This document shows, one piece after another, positions 16,656 through 27,891 of a DNA stretch of 64,000 nucleotides. How positions within the stretch are numbered: position 1 is the stretch's first letter; each line of letters starts with the position of its first letter. Made by a program: the position numbers and the translations under genes. The stretch is from Marinihelvus sp963695135. GTDB taxonomy: Bacteria; Pseudomonadota; Gammaproteobacteria; Xanthomonadales; SZUA-36. The stretch spans positions 682,001 to 746,000 of the forward strand of contig CAVOGA010000003.1 of the NCBI GenBank assembly GCA_963695135.1, written 5' to 3'. Under the pieces are notes generated by a model that was not told the DNA's origin, ran no database searches, and was given only the letters and a program-made list of their open reading frames with translations.

Positions 16656-17804
16656 TCAAGTATCGAACGTCGCGTTGAGCACCACGAGTTTCGGCTTGGG
16701 AATCGAGTTGAACTCGCAGGCCGTCACGATGCTGTAGGCGCCCATCTGCTCACCGACCACGATATCGCCGATGTCCAGCTTCGGCAGCATGGCCAGCTCG
16801 GAGATAATGTCGATGACATCGCAGGTCGGCCCGGCCAGCACGCTGGGCTGAACCGCTTCGGCATCACTGAATACGGTCATCGGGTAGGCCGCGTGGTCAA
16901 AAATCTGCCCGCTGTAGGCGCCGTACACGCCATCATCCAGGTAATACCACCACAGGTCCGCACGCTCGGCGCGCCCCACGATGCTGGCGATAGAGATCAT
17001 GCAAGGTGCGCTGAGCACACGGCCGGGCTCTGCAAAAAAGCGCACGTCTTCCGGGTATGCGTCCAGGGCCTCGTTAATCGGCGCGCAAAAGGCTTCCAGG
17101 TCCAGCTCCTGGCGTCCGTAGTCCACCGGCAGGCCGCCGCCGATATCGAGGATGCGCAAATCCCCGGCGCCCTTGAGGCTCCGGTCCTCGAAAAAGACCC
17201 GGCATACGTTGACCGCATCGACGTGGGCCGCCGCGGTAATGGATTGCGAACCGACGTGAAAGCTCAGACCGCAGACTTTGAGGCCCAGGTCGGCCGCCGC
17301 CGCCAGTAATTCCGGCACCCGCTCGGGGCTGCAGCCGAACTTGCGCGACAGGTCGATGGTCGCCTCAAGGCTGCGGAAGGAAACGCGCAGGAGGATCTCC
17401 GCCTCGTCCCGGTAGGGCACAAACTTGCGCAACTCGTCCAGGTTGTCCGCCACGAAGATGCGGCAGCCGAATTCCAGGCCGTCGCGAATGTCCTGGTCCC
17501 GCTTGATCGGGTGCGTATGGATCACATCAGCGCTGCCGGCGCCAACGGAACGCAGCAGGTCCAGTTCGCCGGTGGTTGCCACGTCAAAACCGGATCCCTC
17601 CGCCAGCAGGGTTTTCAGAACCGCCGGCTCGGACAGCGACTTGATGGCGAAATACAGGCGCACCCGCGGCAACGCACGGGTCAGTTCCCGGTATCGTTGG
17701 CGCAGGGCCTCACAGTCCAGCACCATGAGTGGCGAGCCGTGCTGCGCGACGAGTTGACGGTAGGGTTCCTGCTCCGCAAGCGGGGCGATGGCGACCAGGT
17801 TCAT
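16656..17804 (-). CDS. Fold-III PLP-dependent ornithine/lysine/diaminopimelate-type decarboxylase
   Basis: This 382-residue alanine-racemase-fold decarboxylase binds PLP at K55 (YFAIKS). SFHVGSQ, LDIGGGLPVDY, AEPGRVL and the active-site cysteine block GPTCDVID are all present and match the ornithine/lysine decarboxylase group (eukaryote-type ODC), making putrescine or cadaverine. GGGAG lies about 9 bases upstream of ATG 17804. It is divergent from a PuuA-like glutamate-putrescine ligase and followed by an NhaC-type transporter, so polyamine metabolism is the likely context. The substrate, ornithine or lysine, cannot be told from sequence alone. Confidence 0.88.
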   Translation of the reverse strand: MNLVAIAPLAEQEPYRQLVAQHGSPLMVLDCEALRQRYRELTRALPRVRLYFAIKSLSEPAVLKTLLAEGSGFDVATTGELDLLRSVGAGSADVIHTHPIKRDQDIRDGLEFGCRIFVADNLDELRKFVPYRDEAEILLRVSFRSLEATIDLSRKFGCSPERVPELLAAAADLGLKVCGLSFHVGSQSITAAAHVDAVNVCRVFFEDRSLKGAGDLRILDIGGGLPVDYGRQELDLEAFCAPINEALDAYPEDVRFFAEPGRVLSAPCMISIASIVGRAERADLWWYYLDDGVYGAYSGQIFDHAAYPMTVFSDAEAVQPSVLAGPTCDVIDIISELAMLPKLDIGDIVVGEQMGAYSIVTACEFNSIPKPKLVVLNATFDT

Positions 17805-18035
17805 AAGCGGTCTCCCGGGGGAAAGATGACAATAACCCGCGGCATTGCAGTGCCATGTTCCGCAGGGGCCATTCCGGCCCGCAAGCCGAAAAGAGCGCGC
17901 ATTCTATTCCTGCTGCAAAAAATCACAACACTTTTTTTGGCGGGGGTAAAAGCACATCAAACGCGCTGATTTTCATGGTGTTAAAGCGCTCACGCGACTA
18001 TGCTTGAACATCATACAGGCACGCAAGAAAAAATC

Positions 18036-19376
18036 ATGGCAGAAGAACTCATCAGTCAGTGGCTGGCGGAGAACGCGATCACCGAGGTCGAATGCATCGT
18101 TCCGGACATGACCGGCAACGCGCGGGGTAAATTTATCCCGGCGGACAAGTTCATCAAGGAGGACAGCCGGCTGCCCCAGGCCATTCTCGTAACCACCGTG
18201 ACCGGTGACTACACGGAAGAGGAAGAAGAGCTTATCGGTCCCACGGACAGTGACATGATGCTGCATCCGGATCCGAACACCATGCGCCTGGTGCCCTGGG
18301 CAGAGGAACCGACCGGCCAGATCATTCACGACTGCTACCTGCGCGAGGGGGGGTTGCACCCGCTGTCCACCCGCAACGTGCTGCGCAACGTGCTGAAACT
18401 CTATGAGCAGGAAGGCTGGCAACCGGTCGTGGCGCCGGAAGTGGAGTTTTACCTGGTGCAGAAAAACGCCGATCCGGACCTTGTGCTGGTGCCGCCCATC
18501 GGCCGCTCCGGACGGCAGGAAGCCGGCCGCCAGTCCTACAGCATCGATGCGGTCAACGAGTTCGGCCACATCATCGACGACCTCTACGACTACTGCGAAG
18601 CGCAGAACCTGGACGTGGACACGCTGATCCACGAGTCCGGACTGGCCCAGATGGAGGTCAATTTTCTGCACGGGGATGCGCTGGACCTTGCGGACCAGGT
18701 GTTCGTTTTCAAAAGAACCATGCGCGAGACTGCCCTGCGCAACGGGGTGTTTGCGACTTTCATGGCCAAACCCATGGCCCGGGAACCGGGTTCCGCGCTG
18801 CACATTCACCAGAGCATCATTGACCGCCGCACGGGCAAGAACATTTTTTCACGGGAAGATGGCAGCGAAGAACCGCGCTTCCGGCATTTCATCGGCGGCC
18901 TGCAGCGCTACACGCCCGGGGCCATCGCCTTCTTTGCGCCAAGCGTGAACTCCTACCGGCGCCTGACGCCTGACTTTGCCGCGCCGACCAATATGCACTG
19001 GGGTTATGAGAACCGCACCACGGGCATAAGGGTACCGGACAGCAACCCTGCGGGGCGCCGCGTGGAAAACCGGTTTCCCGGCGCCGATTGCAACCCTTAC
19101 CTGGCCATTGCCGTCTCCCTGGCCTGTGGTTACCTGGGCATGAAGCAGGAAATTGATCCGCTCGCGCCGCACGAAGGCGATGCCTACGCGGAGCCACTGA
19201 CGGTTGCCCGCAGCCTCGAGGAAGCGCTGCGACTGCTGAATGAACACGACGATCTGAAGGAAATACTGGGTGCGGATTTCGTACGCGCCTATTCGGCGGT
19301 CAAGAGCCACGAGTTCGAAGCCTTCAACAAGGTGATCAGCTCCTGGGAGCGGGAGCACCTGCTGCTGAACGTTTAA
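18036..19376 (+). CDS. puuA: Glutamine-synthetase family, gamma-glutamylpolyamine synthetase-like
   Basis: This 446-residue glutamine synthetase-fold ligase carries VVAPEVEFYLV and LAQMEVNFLHGD (metal-binding glutamates), FMAKPMAREPGSALHIHQS (metal His block) and RVENRFPGADCNPYLAIA (metal and phosphate binding). The C-terminus SSWEREHLLLNV and the lack of the NLYDLP adenylylation loop mark it as PuuA/PauA-like rather than nitrogen-assimilating GlnA. It would attach glutamate to putrescine or other amines. ATG 18036 (MAEEL) is chosen; ATG 18000 would add 12 residues. It is divergent from the PLP decarboxylase. Ethanolamine or other amine specificity is possible. Confidence 0.85.
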   Translation: MAEELISQWLAENAITEVECIVPDMTGNARGKFIPADKFIKEDSRLPQAILVTTVTGDYTEEEEELIGPTDSDMMLHPDPNTMRLVPWAEEPTGQIIHDCYLREGGLHPLSTRNVLRNVLKLYEQEGWQPVVAPEVEFYLVQKNADPDLVLVPPIGRSGRQEAGRQSYSIDAVNEFGHIIDDLYDYCEAQNLDVDTLIHESGLAQMEVNFLHGDALDLADQVFVFKRTMRETALRNGVFATFMAKPMAREPGSALHIHQSIIDRRTGKNIFSREDGSEEPRFRHFIGGLQRYTPGAIAFFAPSVNSYRRLTPDFAAPTNMHWGYENRTTGIRVPDSNPAGRRVENRFPGADCNPYLAIAVSLACGYLGMKQEIDPLAPHEGDAYAEPLTVARSLEEALRLLNEHDDLKEILGADFVRAYSAVKSHEFEAFNKVISSWEREHLLLNV

Positions 19377-19407
19377 CACAAGCGCGCCCGCCCGGGGCGC
19401 GCTTGTG
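19377..19407. terminator. Long perfect hairpin between puuA and clpB
   Basis: CACAAGCGCGCCC (19377-19389) and its exact complement (19395-19407) form a 13-bp perfect stem with a 5-base loop directly after the puuA stop and 11 bases before the convergent clpB stop. There is no T-run, but the stem is strong enough to act on both transcripts. Confidence 0.6.
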
Positions 19408-19417
19408 CCAATGGCCT

Positions 19418-21988
<2,571 letters not shown>

Positions 21989-22311
21989 GATGCGTACCCT
22001 CTGAAATAGCCTGGGGCGTAATGAGCCCTCGAATGCCCCCTATTTTGGGGCCGAAGGGTTTTCCATCAAGCGTTTAGCGCGCTTTAGTTGACCTCGGTCA
22101 AGCGTTTGTCCATCCGGGTTAAACGTCCATGTGCGATGCACCCGAGCCGGGCTCACGCCGCCGGATGTCGCTGCACACGGACAGCCGCAAAGAGTCCGCG
22201 CAGGCTCACGCGCGAAAATAATTAGGGTGTAGACTCACGCTATGTAGCGGTGAGAAACGCTGTACCCGCGGCGCCAACTGTTGACCAACGTTTTTCAGGG
22301 AGGGTTGCTCA
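21989..22311. other. Divergent intergenic region clpB / amidohydrolase-like gene
   Basis: This 323-base gap contains the clpB promoter at its left end and a strong ribosome site AGGGAGG (22297-22303) for the plus-strand gene at its right end. I see no further gene or RNA. Confidence 0.6.
22043..22070 (-). promoter_or_regulatory. Candidate sigma32 heat-shock promoter of clpB
   Basis: On the minus strand CTTGATG (22064-22070) and CCCCAAAA (22043-22050) are separated by 13 bases, close to the sigma32 consensus CTTGAAA-N(11-15)-CCCCATnT, and lie about 55 bases upstream of the clpB start. The family is classically heat-shock induced, which agrees. Confidence 0.6.
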
Positions 22312-24216
22312 ATGCAAGTCGGAAAGTTCTCAGGCAGGCAGCTTTTTGCACTGCTGATGATTGCCCTCGCCGGAGCGCCGGTCCTTGCCCAGGAGCAGGT
22401 CACGCAGTGCCGTTCCCTGCCACCGGCAGAAGGTGCCTGCGACTTTACGCCCGGCAACGATGCCTTGCTGATCCGTGCAGACCTGCTCACGGCAGACCGT
22501 GTTCTGGTCAACGGAGAACTGCTGGTCGACGAAACGGGCCGGATCGCCTGCAGCGCCTGCGACTGCTCGGGCGAAGCCGGTTATGCGCAGGCGCGCCGCC
22601 TTAGCTGCCCGGGCAGCACGCTCGCACCGGGCATGATCGACGGCGACCAGTCCATGACCTTTGCCAATGCCCCGCCCGTCGATCACGGAGCCGAGCGCTA
22701 CGAACACCGCCACGACTGGCGCCGCGGCCTCGGTGGGCATTCCCAGCTCAGCGTCAGTCCGGGGACACTTCCCGCATCCGCCTGGGCGGAATTTCGCGCC
22801 CTGGTTGCCGGCACCACGAGCATGCAGGGCAGCGGCGCGGCGGCCGGCCTGGTGCGAAACCTTGACCGTAACGGCAACCTGGACGGTGTCAGCGGACCCG
22901 CCTGGGACCGTGATACCTTTCCGCTGGGCGATTCAAACGGCCAGAGTCAAAGCGACTGCAGCAACTACAACTACACCACCCCGACTGAGGGTGCGCCCTA
23001 TCACATGAACGTTGCCGAAGGCATGGATACGCGTGCCAGCAACGAGTTCGAATGCCTTTCCGATGATGCTGGAGTGGCGGGCGGCGTCGACACGGCCGCC
23101 GGCGCCACCCTCAGCCAGGGGATCGGGATCGGCTCGGCACAGGTCAGGGAAATGGCCGCCAAGGGCGCCTCACTGGCCTGGACGCCCCGCAATGACATCA
23201 GCCTCTACGGGGTCACTGCCCCGGTCACGACCATGCACTTCAACCGCATTCCCATCCAACTCGGCACACGCTGGCCGGCCACCGGCTCCCTCAACATGCT
23301 GCGGGAACTGGCCTGCGCCAGCGAATTCAACCGGGATTACCTGGACGGCACGTTCTCGGACCGGGACCTGTTCAGAATGGCCACCGTCAATGCCGCGATC
23401 AATGCGGGCATGGCCGATGATATCGGGCACCTTGGGGTCGGGACGCTGGCGGACCTCGTGCTGTGGGACTCCAACGGCGGCCAGGGATACGGGGTCGTCA
23501 CGGGTGCCGGCGAACAGCAAGTGCTGCTGGTTCTCAAGGGCGGCCTGCCCATGTATGGCGATGCCGCGCTGATGGAAGACCTGGGCTGGAGCGATCCGGA
23601 ATGTGAAATGATCGTTATCTGCGGTGAATCACGGCGCATCTGCGCCATCCGCGAGACCGGCATGCCCTTGCCGACGGGTTTTGTTACGCCCATTGCGGCC
23701 TGCGGCGCTGCGCCGGCAGACGAGCCAACTTGCGTCCCCTCGCGGCCGGACCAGTTGCCGACCCAGCCACCGGCATTCACCGGTATTCGCCAGGCGGGCG
23801 ACAGGGATGGCGATGGCGTGGAAGACAGCGCCGACAATTGTCCCGACGTTTTTAATCCGCCCCTGCCGATCTCGGGTTTCCTGCAGGAAGATACGGACGG
23901 CGACGGGCGGGGGGATCCCTGCGATGGACCCCTGTCTGAACTGGTGGCGAGCGGCTTCGAGGAGGGTTTCGCCGTCGCTGTCAACGTCAGTGGCCTGACA
24001 TCCGCGGGTCTGAGCCTGAGGCTCAACAACGGCGCGATACTGGAACCGGGCGGCAACGGGCTTTTCCAGTTCACCAGCATCATTGAGACCGGCCATCCCT
24101 ACGACGTCGGCATTGTCACTCAGCCGGCGGACCAGCACTGCACCCTGAGTGAAGCGAGCGGCATCGTCGGGACCGCTGACGTGGAGCTGGCGGTGCTGTG
24201 CATCGAGACACCCTAG
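22312..24216 (+). CDS. Secreted amidohydrolase-like protein with degenerate metal site and TSP3-like repeats
   Basis: The 634-residue product has a signal peptide (LFALLMIALAGAPVLAQ). Residues 50-430 follow the amidohydrolase plan (LAPGMIDG..., DISLYG, TVNAAINAGM, LGVGTLADLVLWD). The metal-binding positions appear lost: the HxH after PGMID reads GDQ (111-113), the two middle His positions read N233 and Q269, and the final Asp reads R320 in LGTRW. It is therefore probably a pseudoenzyme. The C-terminal region has two calcium-type thrombospondin-3-like motifs (DRDGDGVEDSADNCPD and DTDGDGRGDPCD) and a small beta domain. ATG 22312 follows AGGGAGG by 8 bases. It is monocistronic and the function is unknown; several cysteine pairs suit an exported protein. 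Confidence 0.8.
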   Translation: MQVGKFSGRQLFALLMIALAGAPVLAQEQVTQCRSLPPAEGACDFTPGNDALLIRADLLTADRVLVNGELLVDETGRIACSACDCSGEAGYAQARRLSCPGSTLAPGMIDGDQSMTFANAPPVDHGAERYEHRHDWRRGLGGHSQLSVSPGTLPASAWAEFRALVAGTTSMQGSGAAAGLVRNLDRNGNLDGVSGPAWDRDTFPLGDSNGQSQSDCSNYNYTTPTEGAPYHMNVAEGMDTRASNEFECLSDDAGVAGGVDTAAGATLSQGIGIGSAQVREMAAKGASLAWTPRNDISLYGVTAPVTTMHFNRIPIQLGTRWPATGSLNMLRELACASEFNRDYLDGTFSDRDLFRMATVNAAINAGMADDIGHLGVGTLADLVLWDSNGGQGYGVVTGAGEQQVLLVLKGGLPMYGDAALMEDLGWSDPECEMIVICGESRRICAIRETGMPLPTGFVTPIAACGAAPADEPTCVPSRPDQLPTQPPAFTGIRQAGDRDGDGVEDSADNCPDVFNPPLPISGFLQEDTDGDGRGDPCDGPLSELVASGFEEGFAVAVNVSGLTSAGLSLRLNNGAILEPGGNGLFQFTSIIETGHPYDVGIVTQPADQHCTLSEASGIVGTADVELAVLCIETP

Positions 24217-24226
24217 CCGGAAAGCG

Positions 24227-24251
24227 GCCCCGGCAATAATGCCGCCGGGGC
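24227..24251. terminator. Possible terminator hairpin
   Basis: GCCCCGG (24227-24233) pairs with CCGGGGC (24245-24251), with inner CGGC/GCCG pairing around AATAAT. It lies between the convergent amidohydrolase-like gene and the Old Yellow Enzyme gene. No clear T-run. Confidence 0.35.
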
Positions 24252-24302
24252 ATCACGACCCGCTCCGGGACCGTTCCCGGGCGGAGTCGCCGGGGAGCCG
24301 GC

Positions 24303-25394
<1,092 letters not shown>

Positions 25395-25493
25395 AGTCGG
25401 GGTTCTCGCAAAAAGAGTCAGGGTAGCAAAACCAAATGATCGTTACGTGTGAAGCCGGCCGGAACCCCGCGCAGCGCCCCGCCCGGTAGCCGT

Positions 25494-26633
25494 TCAGAAA
25501 AGCCGCTTGAGCACCGCCTCGTAAGCAGCCGCAAGACGCTCCGGATCCTCTACCGGCACCGCCTCGTCGACCTTGTGAATGGTGCGGTTGAGCAGGCCAA
25601 GCTCGACCACCTCTACCCCGAGCGGCGCCAGGAAGCGCCCGTCCGAGGTTCCACCGCCGGTGTTAAGCTCCGGCTCAATCGCCAGCCTTTCCCGCACCGC
25701 GGCAACCACCGCATCGCGCAGGGGACCGGGCTTGCTGAGGAAGGGCTCGCCGGAAACCCGCCAATCCAGCTCATAGTCCTCAACGCCGTGGCTGGCCAGC
25801 ATGTGCTCAAGTTCCGCGCGCAGCGTCGCGCTGGTCCACCGGGTATTGAAGCGCAGGCTGAATGTCAGCGTCACCTCCGCCGGCGTGACGTTGCTGGCCC
25901 CGGTACCGGCCTGCAGGTTGGAGACCTGGCAACTGCTCGCGGGAAAGCTGCCGGACGGCTCATCCACGCCCTCGTCCCAGGTCCGTGCAGTAAGCGCCTG
26001 CAGGAATGGTGCAAGCCGGTGGACCGGGTTATCGACGGTATGCGGGAAGGCCGTATGGCCCTGGATACCGCTGACGTTGAGTGTCGCGACGATCGAGCCG
26101 CGGCGGCCAACCCGCAGGGTGTCGCCCAGCTGCTGCTGGCTGCTGGGCTCGCCGACCAGGCAGTAATCCGGCACGCGGCCGGCGGCCGCCAGCGCGGGCA
26201 TGGCGCGGCGGATACCGTCGATGGCGTCGCCCTCCTCGTCGCTGGTGAGCAGGATGCCGACCTCGCCGGGGTGATCCGGGTGGTCCCGCACGAAACGCTC
26301 CAGGGCGACCACCATGGCCGCGACAGCACCTTTCATATCACAGGCGCCACGCCCGACCAGCATGCCCTTATGCACCGTCGGCTCAAAGGGTGGTGAGTGC
26401 CACAGGCGCCCGGGACCCGGCGGCACGACGTCGGTGTGCCCGAGAAACCACAGCGCAGGCTCGCCGCGGCCATGGCTGATCACCACGTTGCTGACCGCGC
26501 CAAAGGACCGCCAGTCCGCCGTGAAGCCGAGCGGCTCGAGACGGTCCACCAGCAACTGCTGGCAGCCGGCATCCTCGGGGGTAATGGACGCCCGCCCGAT
26601 CAGTGCACAGGCCAGTTCCAGCGTTTCGCTCAC
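25494..26633 (-). CDS. dapE: Succinyl-diaminopimelate desuccinylase
   Basis: This 379-residue M20 metallohydrolase removes succinate from N-succinyl-LL-DAP in lysine and peptidoglycan synthesis. Metal and catalytic blocks are FLGHTDVVPPGP, GRGACDMKGAVAAM and TSDEEGDAIDG, and NTGGGTSDGRFLA near the C-terminus is DapE-specific. The gene overlaps the arsC-like gene by 4 bases and lies two genes downstream of dapD, so it is in the map-glnD-dapD-arsC-dapE set. Confidence 0.96.
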   Translation of the reverse strand: MSETLELACALIGRASITPEDAGCQQLLVDRLEPLGFTADWRSFGAVSNVVISHGRGEPALWFLGHTDVVPPGPGRLWHSPPFEPTVHKGMLVGRGACDMKGAVAAMVVALERFVRDHPDHPGEVGILLTSDEEGDAIDGIRRAMPALAAAGRVPDYCLVGEPSSQQQLGDTLRVGRRGSIVATLNVSGIQGHTAFPHTVDNPVHRLAPFLQALTARTWDEGVDEPSGSFPASSCQVSNLQAGTGASNVTPAEVTLTFSLRFNTRWTSATLRAELEHMLASHGVEDYELDWRVSGEPFLSKPGPLRDAVVAAVRERLAIEPELNTGGGTSDGRFLAPLGVEVVELGLLNRTIHKVDEAVPVEDPERLAAAYEAVLKRLF

Positions 26634-26995
26634 GGGACCAGGTCCAGCCTGGTCTTCAACAATGCGGGATCGAAACCAACGGCAATCACCTCATCGTCCG
26701 CGTCCGGCCCGGCGGTGAACACCGGGCGCTTAACCAGCGTCGGATGCGCCAGCAGCAGCTCGGTCAGCGCCGCGCCGCTGGCCGCCCGGGCCGTCTCATC
26801 CAGGTTGCGCCAGGTGGTGCTGCGACGGTTCACCAGCCCGTCCGCAAGGGGTGAAGCCAGCCAGCTGTCGACCCGGCCCCGGTCCAGGCCGTCGCTGCGC
26901 AGGTCGTGGAAGCGGTGATCGACCCCCTCCGCTTCCAGCCACTTCAGCGCCTTGCGGCAGGTGTCACAAGTGCGAATGCCGTACACGGTAATCAT
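26630..26995 (-). CDS. ArsC/Spx/YffB-family thioredoxin-fold protein
   Basis: The 121-residue thioredoxin-fold protein starts with VYGIRTCDTCRKALKWLE, a CxxC pair characteristic of the YffB/ArsC family; the later LVNRRSTTWRNLDE and LTELLLAHPTLVKRPV are also family segments. Sitting between dapD and dapE is a common arrangement, but no lysine-pathway role is established that I know of. It overlaps both neighbours by 4 bases. True arsenate reduction is unlikely. Confidence 0.9.
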   Translation of the reverse strand: MITVYGIRTCDTCRKALKWLEAEGVDHRFHDLRSDGLDRGRVDSWLASPLADGLVNRRSTTWRNLDETARAASGAALTELLLAHPTLVKRPVFTAGPDADDEVIAVGFDPALLKTRLDLVP

Positions 26996-27835
26996 CGGTG
27001 GTCATACTCCCTCAGCAGTTCATTGACGCTGGTTTTGGCCCGGGTTTGCTCATCCACGCGCTTGACGATGATGGCCGCGTAAAGACTGTGCGACCCATCC
27101 TGCGCCGGCAGCGAACCCGGCACGATAACCGAGCCCGGGGGCACGACACCCCGCAGCACCTCGCCACTCTCGCGGTCGTAGATCCGGGTGCTCTGCCCGA
27201 TATACACCCCCATGGACAGCACGCTGCCGCGGCCCACGATCACGCCTTCGACCACCTCGGAGCGCGCGCCGATGAAACAGTCATCTTCGATGATGGTGGG
27301 ATTGGCCTGCAGCGGCTCGAGGACGCCGCCAATACCTACGCCGCCGGACAGGTGCACATTGGCGCCAATCTGCGCGCAGGAGCCGACCGTGGCCCAGGTA
27401 TCCACCATCGTGCCCTCCCCCACCCAGGCGCCGAGATTGACATAGCTGGGCATCAGCACCGTGTTGCGGCCCACGTGGGCGCCGCGGCGCACCACCGCGG
27501 GCGGAACCACCCGCGGCCCCGCGGTTTCAATGCCGGAATCATCGCCCGCCCAGCGCATGGGCACCTTGTCAAAATAACGCATGCCGCCGAAGTCCATGAC
27601 CACGTTGGGCGAGAGGCGAAAATAGAGCAGCACCGCCTTTTTCAACCACTGGTTCACGCGCCAGCCGCCCGGCGCTTCGGCATCCGGCTCAGCCACGCGA
27701 AACTCGCCGCTCTCCAGCCTGTCGAGCACCGTTTCCACCGCGGCTTTCAGGCCAGCTGGCGCCGCATCCGGAGTGATGGTCGCGCGGTGCTCAAATGCCG
27801 CTTCGATTTGATCTTTGAGTATGTTTGTTGGTCAT
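26992..27835 (-). CDS. dapD: Tetrahydrodipicolinate N-succinyltransferase, frameshift near the start
   Basis: DapD succinylates tetrahydrodipicolinate in the lysine/DAP pathway. The left-handed beta-helix hexapeptide region is clear (VVPPAVVRRGAHVGRNTVLM, GTMVDTWATVGSCAQIG, GGVGIGGVLEPLQANPT). The longest open frame starts only at GTG 27738 and lacks about 30 residues. In-frame DNA upstream encodes the expected N-terminus (LKDQIEAAFEHRATITP) back to about 27822, but no standard start codon occurs there. ATG 27835 lies one base out of frame, so one extra base around 27822-27832 probably separates it. The alternative is initiation at ATA. Confidence 0.9.
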
Positions 27836-27891
27836 GGGCTGTTCTTGGGGTCCCGGGTTCGCAAATCCAATTCAGGTTCTGATCCAGGTTT

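Noticed and set aside
17905..17965. A sigma54-like promoter in the puuA/decarboxylase divergent region
   Set aside because: The GG and GC dinucleotides are 11 rather than 10 bases apart and the rest of the consensus is poor.
26630..26995. Arsenate reductase of an arsenic resistance operon
   Set aside because: There are no arsB, arsR or acr3 genes nearby and the gene sits inside the dap cluster; the YffB-like assignment fits better.
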